Source: Rhodovulum adriaticum
GTDB taxonomy: Bacteria > Pseudomonadota > Alphaproteobacteria > Rhodobacterales > Rhodobacteraceae
DNA: 64,000 nt
Assembly: GCF_004345735.1 (NCBI RefSeq)
Contig: NZ_SLXL01000001.1
Location: 629,876-693,875 of the forward strand
Reading direction: 5' to 3'
Notes under the pieces: model-generated
Told to the model about the DNA's origin: nothing
Databases searched by the model: none
The model's input: only the letters and a program-made list of their open reading frames with translations
Position numbers and translations under genes: made by a program
Shown here: positions 43,122 through 52,714 of the stretch, one piece after another
Position numbering within the stretch: the stretch's first letter is position 1
Layout: every line of letters starts with the position of its first letter

Positions 43122-43231
43122 TTTCCCCCACCTTACATCCTGCACGCCTTGGCCCGGCCACGGTTGCCCAAATCCCCGCGCCGCCCCTGCGCAGGGCGCA
43201 GGGGATTGCCGGTAAGTTGCGGTGTAGGGGA

Positions 43232-43717
43232 TCAGCCCAGGTGATCGCTGAACTGCGCGACGACCCGTTCGTAAACATCGCGCTTGAACGGCACGATGCT
43301 TTCGACCAGGTGGCCGGGGTTTAGCCAGGTCCATTCGGAAAACTCGGGGTGTTCGGTGGCGATGTCGATCTGGTCGTCCCGGCCCAGATAGCGCATCAGG
43401 AACCACAGCTGTTTCTGCCCGCGATACTTGCCCTTCCAGACCTTGCCCAGCAATTCCGGCGGCAGGTCGTAGTGGACCCAGTCGTCGGTCTGTCCGATCA
43501 CCTCGACCAGATCGGCGGTGACGCCGGTTTCCTCCCACAACTCGCGCAGGGCGGCGGTGCGGGGCTCTTCGCCCTTGTCGATGCCGCCCTGGGGCATCTG
43601 CCAGGCGGGCTGGGGGGTGTCGTTGCGTCGGCCGACGAATACGCGTCCGGCCTCGTTCATCAGCATCACGCCCACGCAGGGGCGGTAGGGCAGCTTGGCG
43701 ATGTCTTCGGGGGTCAT
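43232..43717 (-). CDS. rppH: RNA pyrophosphohydrolase (RppH/NudH family)
   Basis: Removes pyrophosphate from mRNA 5' ends or hydrolyses dinucleoside polyphosphates. The 161-residue Nudix protein has the box [20 protein letters not shown] from residue 44 and the RppH-type [11 protein letters not shown] start and [20 protein letters not shown] 43717 gives [15 protein letters not shown]; a start further upstream would run into ctpA. It is 37 bp downstream of ctpA in the rsfS-rlmH-gpmI-envC-ctpA-rppH series. Confidence 0.92.
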   Translation of the reverse strand: MTPEDIAKLPYRPCVGVMLMNEAGRVFVGRRNDTPQPAWQMPQGGIDKGEEPRTAALRELWEETGVTADLVEVIGQTDDWVHYDLPPELLGKVWKGKYRGQKQLWFLMRYLGRDDQIDIATEHPEFSEWTWLNPGHLVESIVPFKRDVYERVVAQFSDHLG

Positions 43718-43754
43718 GCGCGTGCGGGGCCGGCGCGGGGCCGGCCCCCCTTTC

Positions 43755-45098
43755 CTATTGCTCGGTCCGCAGGGCCGACAGGCCCTTGAGGATGTCGACG
43801 GCATAGGCCAGCTGGTAATCCTCTTCGCGCAGCTTGGCGGCGGCCTCGGCGCGTTCCAGCTCTTCTTCCAGTTGGCGGCGTTCGTCGTCGGTCATGCTGT
43901 CATTGCCAAGCGCGCCGCGCAGGTCGGCCTCGGACCGGCGGAAGCGGGCGGCCGCGCTGTTTTCCTCTTCTTCCGCGGCGGCGGGGCGGCGGGGCGGCTG
44001 GGGCACCACGATGTCGGGCGCCACGCCAAGCGCCTGGATCGAGCGGCCCGAGGGGGTGTAATAGCGCGCGGTGGTCAGGCGCATCGCGCCGTCGCCACGC
44101 AGCGGCACGACCGACTGCACCGACCCCTTGCCAAAGCTCTTGGTGCCGATCACCACCGCGCGGCGGTGATCCTTCAGCGCGCCGGCCACGATTTCCGAGG
44201 CCGAGGCCGAGCCGCCATTGATGATGACGACCATCGGCTTGCCGTCGATCAGCTCGCCCGGTTGGGCGTTGTAGCGGTCGCTGTCGGCGGGGTTGCGCCC
44301 GCGGGTGGACACGATCTCGCCCGCGTCCAGGAACGCATCGGACACCTTGATCGCCTGGGTCAGCAGCCCGCCAGGGTTGTTGCGCAGGTCCAGCACCACG
44401 CCCTCGACCATGTCCAGGCCGCCCAGTTCCTCGACCGCCTTTTCCCATTCCTCCTGCAGGTTGGGGTAGGTCTGATCGTTGAACGTGGTGATGCGCAGGA
44501 CAACCGTGTTGCCCTCGATCCGCGAACGCACGGCGGTCAACTTGATCGTGTCGCGGATGATGGTCACGTCAAAGGGCTCGTCCTCGCCCTCGCGCACAAC
44601 GGTGATGACGATCTCGCTGCCCACGGGGCCGCGCATCAGGTCCACGGCCTCGTCCAGGGTCAGGCCAAGCACGCTTTCGCCGTCGACATGGGTGATGAAA
44701 TCGCCCGCGGCGATTCCGGCCTCGTCCGCCGGGGTGCCGTCGATGGGAGAGACCACCTTGACGAAGCCCTCTTCCTGCGTGACCTCGATGCCAAGCCCGC
44801 CGAATTCGCCGCGCGTCTGCACCTGCATGTCGTCGAAATCGCGCGGCGGCAGATAGCTGGAATGCGGGTCCAGCGAGGTCAGCATGCCGTTGATCGCGGC
44901 CTCGATCAGTTCGGCCGAGTCGACCTCCTCGACATACTGGCCGCGGATGCGTTCGAAGATGTCGCCGAACAGGTCCAGCTGCTGATAGACCGACTGAGAG
45001 CTTTCGGCCTCTTGTGCCATCAGCGGCGCGGCCACCTGGGTCGCCGCCACGGCCCCGGCCAGCGTGCCGCCCAGAGCGGCCATCACGAATCTTTTCAT
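43755..45098 (-). CDS. ctpA: Carboxy-terminal processing protease CtpA (S41 family)
   Basis: Exported serine protease of 447 residues. It has a signal peptide ([20 protein letters not shown], cleavage near LMAQE), a PDZ domain (about 95-175) with [11 protein letters not shown], and an S41 catalytic core. The core shows DLRNNPGG, the Ser-containing GGSASASE (295-302) and the Lys-containing SFGKGSVQ (321-328), the S/K dyad region. The C-terminus is rich in Glu/Arg coiled-coil sequence. It lies just after the EnvC-like gene, a conserved pairing in alphaproteobacteria suggesting a cell-wall role. Confidence 0.94.
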   Translation of the reverse strand: MKRFVMAALGGTLAGAVAATQVAAPLMAQEAESSQSVYQQLDLFGDIFERIRGQYVEEVDSAELIEAAINGMLTSLDPHSSYLPPRDFDDMQVQTRGEFGGLGIEVTQEEGFVKVVSPIDGTPADEAGIAAGDFITHVDGESVLGLTLDEAVDLMRGPVGSEIVITVVREGEDEPFDVTIIRDTIKLTAVRSRIEGNTVVLRITTFNDQTYPNLQEEWEKAVEELGGLDMVEGVVLDLRNNPGGLLTQAIKVSDAFLDAGEIVSTRGRNPADSDRYNAQPGELIDGKPMVVIINGGSASASEIVAGALKDHRRAVVIGTKSFGKGSVQSVVPLRGDGAMRLTTARYYTPSGRSIQALGVAPDIVVPQPPRRPAAAEEEENSAAARFRRSEADLRGALGNDSMTDDERRQLEEELERAEAAAKLREEDYQLAYAVDILKGLSALRTEQ

Positions 45099-45105
45099 CT
45101 CAACC

Positions 45106-46260
45106 TCAATCCCTTGTCGCGGCGCGTGTCACGGTGAACCAATCGGACGGGTTCACCGGGCGACCGCCCTGTCTGAGTTCCATATAAAGCGTTTCCGTCC
45201 GCCTGTCGCCACCTGTCGCCGCCACCGGGTCCAGAACCGCCTGCCGGTTGGGATCGGCCCCGCCCATCAACCCGACCGGGTGGCCGGGGGGCAGAACCTC
45301 GCCCACATCACCGTAAACCTGCGCAAGCCCGGCCAGCACCAGCAGATAGCCCTCTGCGGGCTCCAGGATCATCACATTTCCGTAGTCCAGCAACGGCCCA
45401 CGGTACCGGATGGTCGCCGGAACAGGCGTGGTGACAAGCGCCAGCGGGCGGGTCGCCAGCACCAGCCCGGGGCGCGTCACGCCTGCGGCGTCGGCCTCGC
45501 CCGCGCGGCGCAGAACGGTGGCCTGTACGGGCAGGGGCAGGCGGCCCTTGCGCGCGGCGAAATCCGGGGGTGCGCTGCCGTCGGGTGCGGTGGTACCGCC
45601 CGCAGACGCCAGCCCCGTGGCAAAGCTGTCCAGCGTGTCGCTGCCCTGTAGCAGGGCGCGCAGGCGGTCGGGATCCTCGGCAAAGCGGCGGGGCAGGGTG
45701 CGCCGTTCCGACATGGCCTTGGACAGCGCGGTGCGCGCCTGCTGGGCGCCGGCCAGCCCCTCGGCCAGGGTATCGGCGGCGCTTTCCTGCAGGCTGCGCA
45801 TCAGGGCCACCTCTTGCAACCGGGCGCGCAGGGCCTCGGCCTCGGCCTGCAGGGCGGGGGTCACCTCGCCCAGCAGCATCCCGGCCCGCGCGGTGCCCAG
45901 CGGCCCGGCCGGGTGCAGCAACAGCGCCTCGGGCGCGCGTTCCATGCCCATCATCACGCCCAGCAGGCGGCCCAGTTCGGCGCGCTGCGCGTCCAGTTCC
46001 AGCGTGATGGCGCGTTCGCGGATCGCGGCGCGGCGCAGCCCGGCGCGCAGGGCGGCCAACCCCTGTTCATAGGCGCGGATAGTATCGGTCAGGGCTGCGA
46101 CGCGGTCATTGGCGCCCTGGGCGGCATCCAGCGCGCGGCCCGCGTCGCGCAGGGCCTGGGCGGCGGCGCGCGCGATTTTGGCGGGATCGGTCTGGGCGGG
46201 CGCGGCGGGGGGCAGCCCCGCCAGCGCCAGCGCCAGGATCGCGGCGCGCGCCGACCTCAT
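45106..46260 (-). CDS. EnvC-like murein hydrolase activator (degenerate M23 domain)
   Basis: Probable activator of septal amidases in the periplasm. The 384-residue protein has a signal peptide (MRSARAAILALALAGLPPAA), a long alanine/arginine-rich coiled coil (about 25-215) and a C-terminal LytM-type domain (LLDYGNVMILEPAEGYLLVLAGL). The zinc ligands of active M23 peptidases are not evident, as in EnvC. The ATG overlaps the gpmI stop by 4 bp. It is followed by ctpA after 7 bp. Confidence 0.86.
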   Translation of the reverse strand: MRSARAAILALALAGLPPAAPAQTDPAKIARAAAQALRDAGRALDAAQGANDRVAALTDTIRAYEQGLAALRAGLRRAAIRERAITLELDAQRAELGRLLGVMMGMERAPEALLLHPAGPLGTARAGMLLGEVTPALQAEAEALRARLQEVALMRSLQESAADTLAEGLAGAQQARTALSKAMSERRTLPRRFAEDPDRLRALLQGSDTLDSFATGLASAGGTTAPDGSAPPDFAARKGRLPLPVQATVLRRAGEADAAGVTRPGLVLATRPLALVTTPVPATIRYRGPLLDYGNVMILEPAEGYLLVLAGLAQVYGDVGEVLPPGHPVGLMGGADPNRQAVLDPVAATGGDRRTETLYMELRQGGRPVNPSDWFTVTRAATRD

Positions 46261-47777
46261 GCCCCGATCAGGCTTTGGCCCGTCATCTCGGGCGGCTGGG
46301 GCAGGTTCATCAGTGCCAGCACGGTGGGCGCCAGATCCGACAACCGCCCGTCGCGCAGGTGCGCGCCCTCTGGTCCGCCGACCAGGATCACCGGCACCGG
46401 GTTCAGGGTATGCGCGGTATGCGGCCCGCCGGTTTCCGGGTCGATCATGGTTTCGCAGTTGCCGTGATCGGCGGTCACGATCATCGCACCGCCCGCCTTT
46501 TCCAGCGCGTCCAGCGCACGGCCCAGACCCGCATCCACGGCCTCGCACGCCTTGATCGCGGCGGGCAGGATGCCACTGTGGCCCACCATGTCGGGGTTGG
46601 CGTAATTGACCACGATCAGGTCATAGGCGGCCTCGATCGCCTCGATCAGCTTGTCGGTGACCTGGGCTGCGCTCATTTCCGGTTGCAGGTCATAGGTCGC
46701 GACCTTGGGCGAGGGCGGCATGAACCGGTCCTCGCCCTCTTCCGGCACTTCCTTGCCGCCGTTGAGGAAGAAGGTCACATGGGGGTATTTCTCGGTTTCG
46801 GCCAGGCGGAACTGGCGCAGACCCTGTTTGGCGATCCATTCGCCCAACGTGTTCACGATTTCCCGCTTGGGGAAAACGGTGGTCAGCCAGGCGTTATGGG
46901 CGTCGGAATATTCCACCATGCCCAGGATGGCCGCGAATTGCGGGCGCTTGCCGGTTTCGAAATCGTTGAAATCCGGCTGGGCAAAGGCGCGCAGGATTTC
47001 GCGGGCGCGGTCGGCGCGGAAATTCAGGCAGAACAGGCCATCGCCATCGCGCATGCCGGGCGCGTCGCCGATCACGCTGGGTTCGATGAATTCGTCCGTT
47101 TCGCCCCGCTCATAGGCGGCGGTCACGGCGTCCAGGGGGGTGTTCACCTCTTCGCCCAGGCCGTTGGCCATTGCGTGATAGGCCAGCTGCACCCGTTCCC
47201 AACGGTTGTCGCGGTCCATCGCGTAATAGCGGCCGATCACGCTGGCGACATGGGCGCCCTCGGGCAGGGCGGCATCCAGGTCCGCGATGAACCGGCCAGC
47301 CGATTTCGGCGCCACGTCGCGCCCGTCGGTGATGGCGTGGATCGCCACCGGCACGCCCGCACCCGCGATATGGCGGGTGGCGGCCAGGATATGGGTGATG
47401 TGCCCGTGCACCCCGCCATCGGACACCAGCCCCATCAGGTGCGCGGTGCCGCCGGTTTCCTTCAGCCGGGCGATGAAGTCGTTCAGCGCGGCGTTTTCGA
47501 AGAAGCTGCCATCCTCGATCGCCAGGTCGATCTGGCCCAGGTCCATCGCTACCACGCGGCCCGCGCCGATATTGGTGTGCCCGACCTCGGAATTGCCCAT
47601 CTGCCCCGAGGGCAGGCCCGCATCGGGGCCGTGCGTGGTCAGTTGCGCATGGGGGCAGGTGGCCATCAGCCGGTCGAAATTCGGGGTGTCGGCCTGAAAC
47701 GGCGCGTTGCCCTCGGGGGTGGGGCCGATGCCCCAGCCATCTAGGATGCACAGGATGACGGGTTTGGGTGTGCTCAT
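46257..47777 (-). CDS. gpmI: 2,3-bisphosphoglycerate-independent phosphoglycerate mutase
   Basis: Interconverts 3- and 2-phosphoglycerate in glycolysis and gluconeogenesis using two Mn2+. It is 506 residues from MSTPKPVILCILDGWGIGPT. Asp13 and the phosphoserine Ser63 in QMGNSEVGHTNIGAGR are visible. The C-terminal alkaline-phosphatase-like metal site is in MIVTADHGNCE. A start 30 codons earlier is rejected because it lacks homologous sequence. Confidence 0.96.
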   Translation of the reverse strand: MSTPKPVILCILDGWGIGPTPEGNAPFQADTPNFDRLMATCPHAQLTTHGPDAGLPSGQMGNSEVGHTNIGAGRVVAMDLGQIDLAIEDGSFFENAALNDFIARLKETGGTAHLMGLVSDGGVHGHITHILAATRHIAGAGVPVAIHAITDGRDVAPKSAGRFIADLDAALPEGAHVASVIGRYYAMDRDNRWERVQLAYHAMANGLGEEVNTPLDAVTAAYERGETDEFIEPSVIGDAPGMRDGDGLFCLNFRADRAREILRAFAQPDFNDFETGKRPQFAAILGMVEYSDAHNAWLTTVFPKREIVNTLGEWIAKQGLRQFRLAETEKYPHVTFFLNGGKEVPEEGEDRFMPPSPKVATYDLQPEMSAAQVTDKLIEAIEAAYDLIVVNYANPDMVGHSGILPAAIKACEAVDAGLGRALDALEKAGGAMIVTADHGNCETMIDPETGGPHTAHTLNPVPVILVGGPEGAHLRDGRLSDLAPTVLALMNLPQPPEMTGQSLIGA

Positions 47778-47900
47778 CAGGGGGCCCTTTCCACGGTTGT
47801 CCCCTTCTAGGTCCGCGGGCGCGGCAGGGCAACCGCGGCAACCCGATTGCGGCCCGTTCCGGGCCACGCCTTTTGTGGCGCGCCCGTGCCGGGGGCGCGT

Positions 47901-47924
47901 GGGGGTATTTGGACCAAGAAGAAG
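47901..47924. repeat. Copy 1 of a short gene-end repeat (GGGGGTATTT...CCAAGAAGAAG)
   Basis: This stretch is nearly identical to one at 61939-61971: both contain GGGGGTATTT followed, after 2-3 differing bases, by CCAAGAAGAAG. Both copies sit directly after the stop codon of a minus-strand gene (here rlmH, stop at 47926). The function is unknown; a role in mRNA 3' ends is suggested by position. Confidence 0.7.
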
Positions 47925-47925
47925 A

Positions 47926-48396
47926 TCAGGCGCGGTGATAGGGGGTGCCGGCCAGGATCGCGGCGGCGCGGTAAAGCTGTTCGGTCAGCATCACGCGGGC
48001 CAGCATGTGCGGCCAGACCATGCGCCCCAGCGAAAGCTTGACATCCGCCCGGGCGGTCAGCGCGGGGTCCAGCCCGTCGGCGCCGCCGATCACGAAGGCC
48101 GCGTCGGACCGCCCGTCGTCGCGCCAGCGGGCCAGCAGGGCCGCGAATTCGGGTGAGGAGAGCGTCTTGCCCCGTTCGTCCAGCGCGCAGAGCGTTGCGC
48201 CCTGGGGCAGGGCGCGGGTCAGCAGCTGGGCCTCGGCGGGTTTGCCGCCGCCCTTGCGATCCTCGACCTCGTTGAGGGTCAACGGGCCCAGCCCGAGGGG
48301 GCGCCCAGTGCGGTCGAACCGGCGGGTGTAATCGGCGATCAACTCGGCCTCTGGCCCGGCGCGCAGCCGGCCCACGGCGCAGACATGGACGCGCAT
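47926..48396 (-). CDS. rlmH: 23S rRNA pseudouridine(1915)-N3-methyltransferase RlmH
   Basis: SPOUT-class methyltransferase acting on the 50S subunit. The 156-residue protein starts MRVHVCAVGRLRAGPEAEL and carries the knotted-fold SAM region FVIGGADGLDP, then LSLGRMVWPHMLARVMLTEQLYRA, which ends in the conserved YHRA-type C-terminus (TPYHRA). The ATG shares its first base with the rsfS stop, a nearly universal rsfS-rlmH pairing. Confidence 0.95.
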   Translation of the reverse strand: MRVHVCAVGRLRAGPEAELIADYTRRFDRTGRPLGLGPLTLNEVEDRKGGGKPAEAQLLTRALPQGATLCALDERGKTLSSPEFAALLARWRDDGRSDAAFVIGGADGLDPALTARADVKLSLGRMVWPHMLARVMLTEQLYRAAAILAGTPYHRA

Positions 48397-48761
48397 CAGG
48401 CCTGGGCGGTAACGCTGCCCGGGGCCATCCACATCTTTTCGAGCTGGTAGAACTCGCGCACCTCGGGGCGGAAGACGTGAACGATGATGTCGCCCGCGTC
48501 GATCAGCACCCAGTCGCCCTGGTCCTTGCCCTCGACCTTGGTCGTGCGGCCCAGTTCCTGTTTTAGGCGATCCTTCAGCTTGTCCGAGATCGAGGCCACC
48601 TGCCGGGTCGAGCGCCCCGAGCAGATCACCATGTAATCGGCCATGCTGGATTTGCCGCGCAGGTCGATCGTGGTGATGTCTTCGGCCTTGTCGTCTTCGA
48701 GAGAGGCGCGGATATGGGCGAGCAGATCCTCGCTGGACATATCGGGAAACAGCCCGGTCAT
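48396..48761 (-). CDS. rsfS: Ribosome silencing factor RsfS
   Basis: Binds L14 and blocks subunit joining in stationary phase. The 121-residue DUF143/Iojap protein contains DLRGKSSMADYMVICSGRSTRQV and the GDWVLIDAGDIIVHVF signature. ATG 48761 is used; an internal ATG seven codons later (48740) is equally plausible because neither has a strong ribosome site. It is the first gene of the minus-strand series ending at rppH. Confidence 0.93.
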   Translation of the reverse strand: MTGLFPDMSSEDLLAHIRASLEDDKAEDITTIDLRGKSSMADYMVICSGRSTRQVASISDKLKDRLKQELGRTTKVEGKDQGDWVLIDAGDIIVHVFRPEVREFYQLEKMWMAPGSVTAQA

Positions 48762-48935
48762 GGCTGCGTTCGATGCGGCCGCCTCATGGGCCGCCTCAAC
48801 ATGGTGAGACAGGACATAGTCCTCCTACTTTGCACGCCGTCAGGGCCCCGGCGCCGGGCACGGACGGTAATGTAACATCGGGGGGATGAAATCTCAATGT
48901 GGGGCGCGGGCCTGCGGCGTCGTTCCGCCGGTGGA

Positions 48936-50252
48936 TCATTCTGCGCCGCCGGGGGCATGGTCCAGCAGCCGCACCTCGCGTTGGGGGAAGGGGATGGAGA
49001 TGCCGTTTTCCCTGAACGCATCCCACAGCGCCAGAAAGACCGCGCCGCGCACATTGGTCAGCCCCTCGGTCGGGTCGGTGATCCAGAAGCGCAGGATATA
49101 GTCCACGGAACTGTCGCCGAAGCCCACGATATGGCAGACCGGCGGGCGGTCGGCCAGCACGCGCCCGACGCTTTGGGCGGCCGCGACGGCGATCTTGCGG
49201 ACCTTGTGCGGATCGTCGCCGTAAGAGGTGCCGAAATGGATGTCCAGGCGGACGAATTCGTTGGAGTGGGACCAGTTGACCACCTGGCTGGTAATCAGAT
49301 CCTCGTTCGGGATCAGGAATTCCTTGCCGTCGCGGGTGACCACGGACACGTAGCGCGCGCCCAACGAATTGATCCAGCCGAAGGTGTCGCCCAGGGAAAT
49401 CACGTCGCCGGGCTTGATCGACTTGTCCAGCAGGATGATGACGCCGGAAACTAGGTTCGACACCACCTTTTGCAGGCCGAAGCCCAGGCCCACGCCGATG
49501 GCGCCGGACAGTACGGCAAGGCCGGTCAGGTCCACGCCGACCGTTTTCAGCCCGATAAAGATCGCCGCGGCATAGAGTGCGATCTGCATGACCTTGACGA
49601 TCAGCACCCGCATGGAGGGCGAGATGGTCTCGTCCGCGCGGATGCGTCGGGCCGAGTTGCGCGCGACCAGCCGGGCCAGCGTGAACAGGATGCCGGTCAC
49701 GACCGCCGCCTTCAGCAGCAGCAGGGCCGAGATACGCCCCTGGCCCAGGGTCAGGCCGATATTGTCCAGCACGGCGGCGGCCTCGTCCGAGAGGCCCAGG
49801 ATATACAGCGTGACAAAGGCCCACAGCGCCCATGTCACCAGCCGGCGCAGCGCCGGTGTCACCACCAGCCGCGCGGCCAGCCCCACGCCCAGCCAGGCGG
49901 TGGCCAGCGTTGCGGCGATGGAAAGGAAATAGGCGCGCGAATCCCAGGTCAGTTCACGGATGGCCCAGACCAGCACCCAGGACAGCGCAACGAACAAGAT
50001 CAGCCGCAGCCGTTTCAGCAGCACCAGCCCGGTGCGCAGGCGCCACATCGGCCAGCCCTGCCGCGCGCGCAGCCAGTCGTGCAGGGGCGTGTGCAGGATC
50101 CGCGCCAGCACTTGCACCAGCAGGGCCAGCCCCAGGATGAACCCCAACTGATACTGCCCCCAGCCCGGCCGCGTCAGCCGCGCAAGCAGGTCGCGCAACG
50201 GCTCTGCCAGTGCGATCAGTTGTTCCAGAACGGGGGTCGGGTCGGTTTCCAT
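48936..50252 (-). CDS. Small-conductance mechanosensitive channel family protein (MscS/MscK-like)
   Basis: Membrane channel of 438 residues, probably releasing solutes on osmotic downshock. There are about five N-terminal helices, then the pore helix and beta domain: AIGVGLGFGLQKVVSNLVSG and LDKSIKPGDVISLGDTFGWI are hallmark MscS sequences. ATG 50252 (METDPTPVLEQL) follows AGAGAGAG; a frame start 49 codons earlier is unsupported. It is transcribed divergently from leuC. Confidence 0.92.
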   Translation of the reverse strand: METDPTPVLEQLIALAEPLRDLLARLTRPGWGQYQLGFILGLALLVQVLARILHTPLHDWLRARQGWPMWRLRTGLVLLKRLRLILFVALSWVLVWAIRELTWDSRAYFLSIAATLATAWLGVGLAARLVVTPALRRLVTWALWAFVTLYILGLSDEAAAVLDNIGLTLGQGRISALLLLKAAVVTGILFTLARLVARNSARRIRADETISPSMRVLIVKVMQIALYAAAIFIGLKTVGVDLTGLAVLSGAIGVGLGFGLQKVVSNLVSGVIILLDKSIKPGDVISLGDTFGWINSLGARYVSVVTRDGKEFLIPNEDLITSQVVNWSHSNEFVRLDIHFGTSYGDDPHKVRKIAVAAAQSVGRVLADRPPVCHIVGFGDSSVDYILRFWITDPTEGLTNVRGAVFLALWDAFRENGISIPFPQREVRLLDHAPGGAE

Positions 50253-50486
50253 CGGCTCTCTCTCTGGGCAGAGTGGCACGCACCCCCCGTTCAGACAAGC
50301 GCGCCGCCCTTGATCGCAGGGCCGCAAGCGCGTATCTCGCAGCGCATGACTCGCATCTTCGACATGGACGACCGCGCGCGCCTGCCCTGGCGCTTTCACG
50401 GTGCAAGGCGCACGGTGCTGGCCCGCCTATGAGGCGGGACCAATCCCGTTCAGCCATTTCCATTCGAAAAAGCCGCGGAGAGTTCC

Positions 50487-51905
50487 ATGACCGGCAAGAC
50501 GCTTTACGACAAGATCTGGGATGCCCACCTCGTTGATGAATCCGAGGATGGCACCAGCCTGCTGTATATCGACCGTCACCTCGTGCACGAGGTGACCAGC
50601 CCGCAAGCCTTTGAGGGGTTGCGGATGACAGGGCGCAGCGTGCGTGCGCCCGGCAAGACGATCGCCGTGCCCGATCACAACGTGCCCACCACCGCCGGGC
50701 GCGAAAACATCGCCAACATGACCGAGGAATCGCGCATCCAGGTTCAGGCGCTGGACCAGAACGCCCGCGATTTCGGGATCAACTATTACCCGGTTTCCGA
50801 CATCCGCCAGGGGATCGTGCATATCGTCGGCCCCGAACAGGGCTGGACCCTGCCGGGCATGACCGTGGTTTGCGGTGACAGCCATACGGCCACCCACGGC
50901 GCCTTTGGTGCGCTGGCCCACGGCATCGGCACGTCCGAGGTGGAACATGTGCTGGCCACCCAGACCCTGATCCAGAAGAAATCGAAGAACATGAAGGTGG
51001 AGATCACCGGCCAACTGCCGCCGGGCGTCACCGCCAAGGACATCACGCTGTCGATCATCGGCAAGACCGGCACCGCGGGCGGCACCGGCTATGTGATCGA
51101 ATATTGCGGCGAGGCGATCCGCTCGCTGTCGATGGAAGGGCGGATGACCGTCTGCAACATGGCGATCGAGGGCGGCGCGCGCGCCGGCATCATCGCGCCG
51201 GACGAAACCACCTTTGACTACGTCAAGGGCCGGCCCCATGCGCCCAAGGGCGCCCAGTGGGAGGCCGCCCTGGCCTGGTGGAAGACGCTGTATTCCGACG
51301 ACGACGCCCATTGGGACAAGGTCGTGACCATCCGGGCCGAGGATATCGCCCCCGTGGTCACCTGGGGCACCTCGCCCGAGGACGTGCTGCCGATCACCGG
51401 CACCGTGCCCGCGCCGCAGGATTTCCAGGGCGGCAAGGTCGAGGCCGCAGCGCGCTCGCTGGATTACATGGGGCTGGAACCGGGCACGCCGTTGACCGAC
51501 ATCAAGATCGACGCGGTGTTCATCGGATCCTGCACCAATGGCCGGATCGAGGATCTGCGCGCCGCCGCCGAAATCCTGAAGGGCCGCAAGCTGGCCGATG
51601 GCGTGCGGGGCATGGTCGTGCCGGGCTCGGGCCTTGTCCGCGCCCAGGCCGAGGAAGAGGGGCTGGACAAGATCTTTATCGAGGCCGGTTTCGAATGGCG
51701 CCTTGCGGGTTGTTCGATGTGCCTGGGCATGAACCCTGACCAGCTGGCCCCGGGCGAGCGGTGCGCGGCCACATCCAACCGCAACTTTGAGGGCCGCATG
51801 GGCCGCGGCGGGCGCACCCACCTGATGAGCCCGGTCATGGCCGCGGCGGCGGGGGTCACAGGGCACCTGACGGATGTGCGCGAGATGATGGCGGAAACGG
51901 TGTAA
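50487..51905 (+). CDS. leuC: 3-isopropylmalate dehydratase large subunit LeuC
   Basis: Isomerises 2- and 3-isopropylmalate in leucine synthesis, with a [4Fe-4S] aconitase-type cluster. The 472-residue protein shows cluster cysteines in GSCTNGR and [10 protein letters not shown], with the early PDHNVPT and [20 protein letters not shown] motifs. The upstream 234 bp contain a small hairpin (50422-50438) but no clear promoter. leuD follows after 12 bp with its own GGAG. Confidence 0.97.
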   Translation: MTGKTLYDKIWDAHLVDESEDGTSLLYIDRHLVHEVTSPQAFEGLRMTGRSVRAPGKTIAVPDHNVPTTAGRENIANMTEESRIQVQALDQNARDFGINYYPVSDIRQGIVHIVGPEQGWTLPGMTVVCGDSHTATHGAFGALAHGIGTSEVEHVLATQTLIQKKSKNMKVEITGQLPPGVTAKDITLSIIGKTGTAGGTGYVIEYCGEAIRSLSMEGRMTVCNMAIEGGARAGIIAPDETTFDYVKGRPHAPKGAQWEAALAWWKTLYSDDDAHWDKVVTIRAEDIAPVVTWGTSPEDVLPITGTVPAPQDFQGGKVEAAARSLDYMGLEPGTPLTDIKIDAVFIGSCTNGRIEDLRAAAEILKGRKLADGVRGMVVPGSGLVRAQAEEEGLDKIFIEAGFEWRLAGCSMCLGMNPDQLAPGERCAATSNRNFEGRMGRGGRTHLMSPVMAAAAGVTGHLTDVREMMAETV

Positions 51906-51917
51906 GGAGCGGAACCG

Positions 51918-52523
51918 ATGGAAAAGTTCGAAAAACTCACCGGCATCGCCGCACCGCTGCCGCTGGTCAATATCGACACCGACATGATCATCCCCAAGCA
52001 GTTCCTCAAGACGATCAAGCGCGAGGGGCTGGGCGTGAACCTGTTCGATGAGATGCGCTATGACGATCAGGGCAATGAAAACCCCGATTTCGTGCTGAAC
52101 AAGCCCGCATATCGCCAGGCTGAAATCCTGATTGCGGGCGACAATTTCGGCTGCGGCTCGTCGCGGGAACATGCCCCTTGGGCGATCAAGGATTTCGGCA
52201 TCCGCTGCGTGATTGCGCCCAGCTTTGCCGACATCTTCTTCAACAACTGCTTCAAGAACGGCATCCTGCCGATCCCGCTGCCGCAAGAGCAGGTGGATAT
52301 CCTGATGAAGGATGCCGAAAAGGGCGCGAACGCGCGGATGACGGTGGATCTGGAAAATCAGGTCATCACCACGTCGGATGGCGAAGAAATCGCCTTTGAC
52401 GTCGATCCGTTCCGCAAGCACTGTCTGCTGGAGGGGCTGGACGATATTGGCCTGACGCTGGCCAAGGCGCCCTCGATCGACGGGTTCGAATCCCAGATGG
52501 CGCAGGAACGCCCCTGGGTCTGA
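51918..52523 (+). CDS. leuD: 3-isopropylmalate dehydratase small subunit LeuD
   Basis: Small subunit of isopropylmalate isomerase, 201 residues. It contains [14 protein letters not shown] and the swivelling-domain signature [15 protein letters not shown], then [18 protein letters not shown] terminator follows 47 bp after the stop, so leuCD form a unit separate from leuB. Confidence 0.97.
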   Translation: MEKFEKLTGIAAPLPLVNIDTDMIIPKQFLKTIKREGLGVNLFDEMRYDDQGNENPDFVLNKPAYRQAEILIAGDNFGCGSSREHAPWAIKDFGIRCVIAPSFADIFFNNCFKNGILPIPLPQEQVDILMKDAEKGANARMTVDLENQVITTSDGEEIAFDVDPFRKHCLLEGLDDIGLTLAKAPSIDGFESQMAQERPWV

Positions 52524-52569
52524 TCCGGCGGCGCCGTTGTGGCGTGATTGCCCTGAATGCCAAGATGTT

Positions 52570-52596
52570 GGGTCGCCCGAGAGGGCGGCCCTTTTT
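52570..52596 (+). terminator. Intrinsic terminator after leuD
   Basis: GGGTCGCCC (52570-52578) pairs with GGGCGGCCC (52583-52591, one G-U pair) around GAGA, followed by TTTTT. It separates leuCD from the membrane-protein gene and leuB downstream. Confidence 0.85.
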
Positions 52597-52656
52597 AATT
52601 GGGGAATTGATGCAAAGTGGCGACAGTTCTTCCATGAAAATGCCCGAAAGAAATCG

Positions 52657-52664
52657 TTAACCAT
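52657..52664. promoter_or_regulatory. Possible CtrA half-site
   Basis: TTAACCAT in an AT-rich stretch 51 bp before the gene at 52715 matches the alphaproteobacterial CtrA half-site. An 8-bp match can arise by chance, and there is no second half-site. Confidence 0.25.
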
Positions 52665-52714
52665 AACAGTGCCTTGCCAGGCATGGCGAATGTTGGCAAA
52701 AATGGGGCAAAGTT

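Noticed and set aside
50346-50438. A 28-codon ORF with a hairpin (50422-50438) over its stop, upstream of leuC, resembling a leader-peptide attenuator.
   Set aside because: Only three scattered Leu codons, no Leu run, and no U-tract after the hairpin. There is also no alternative antiterminator fold that I can see.
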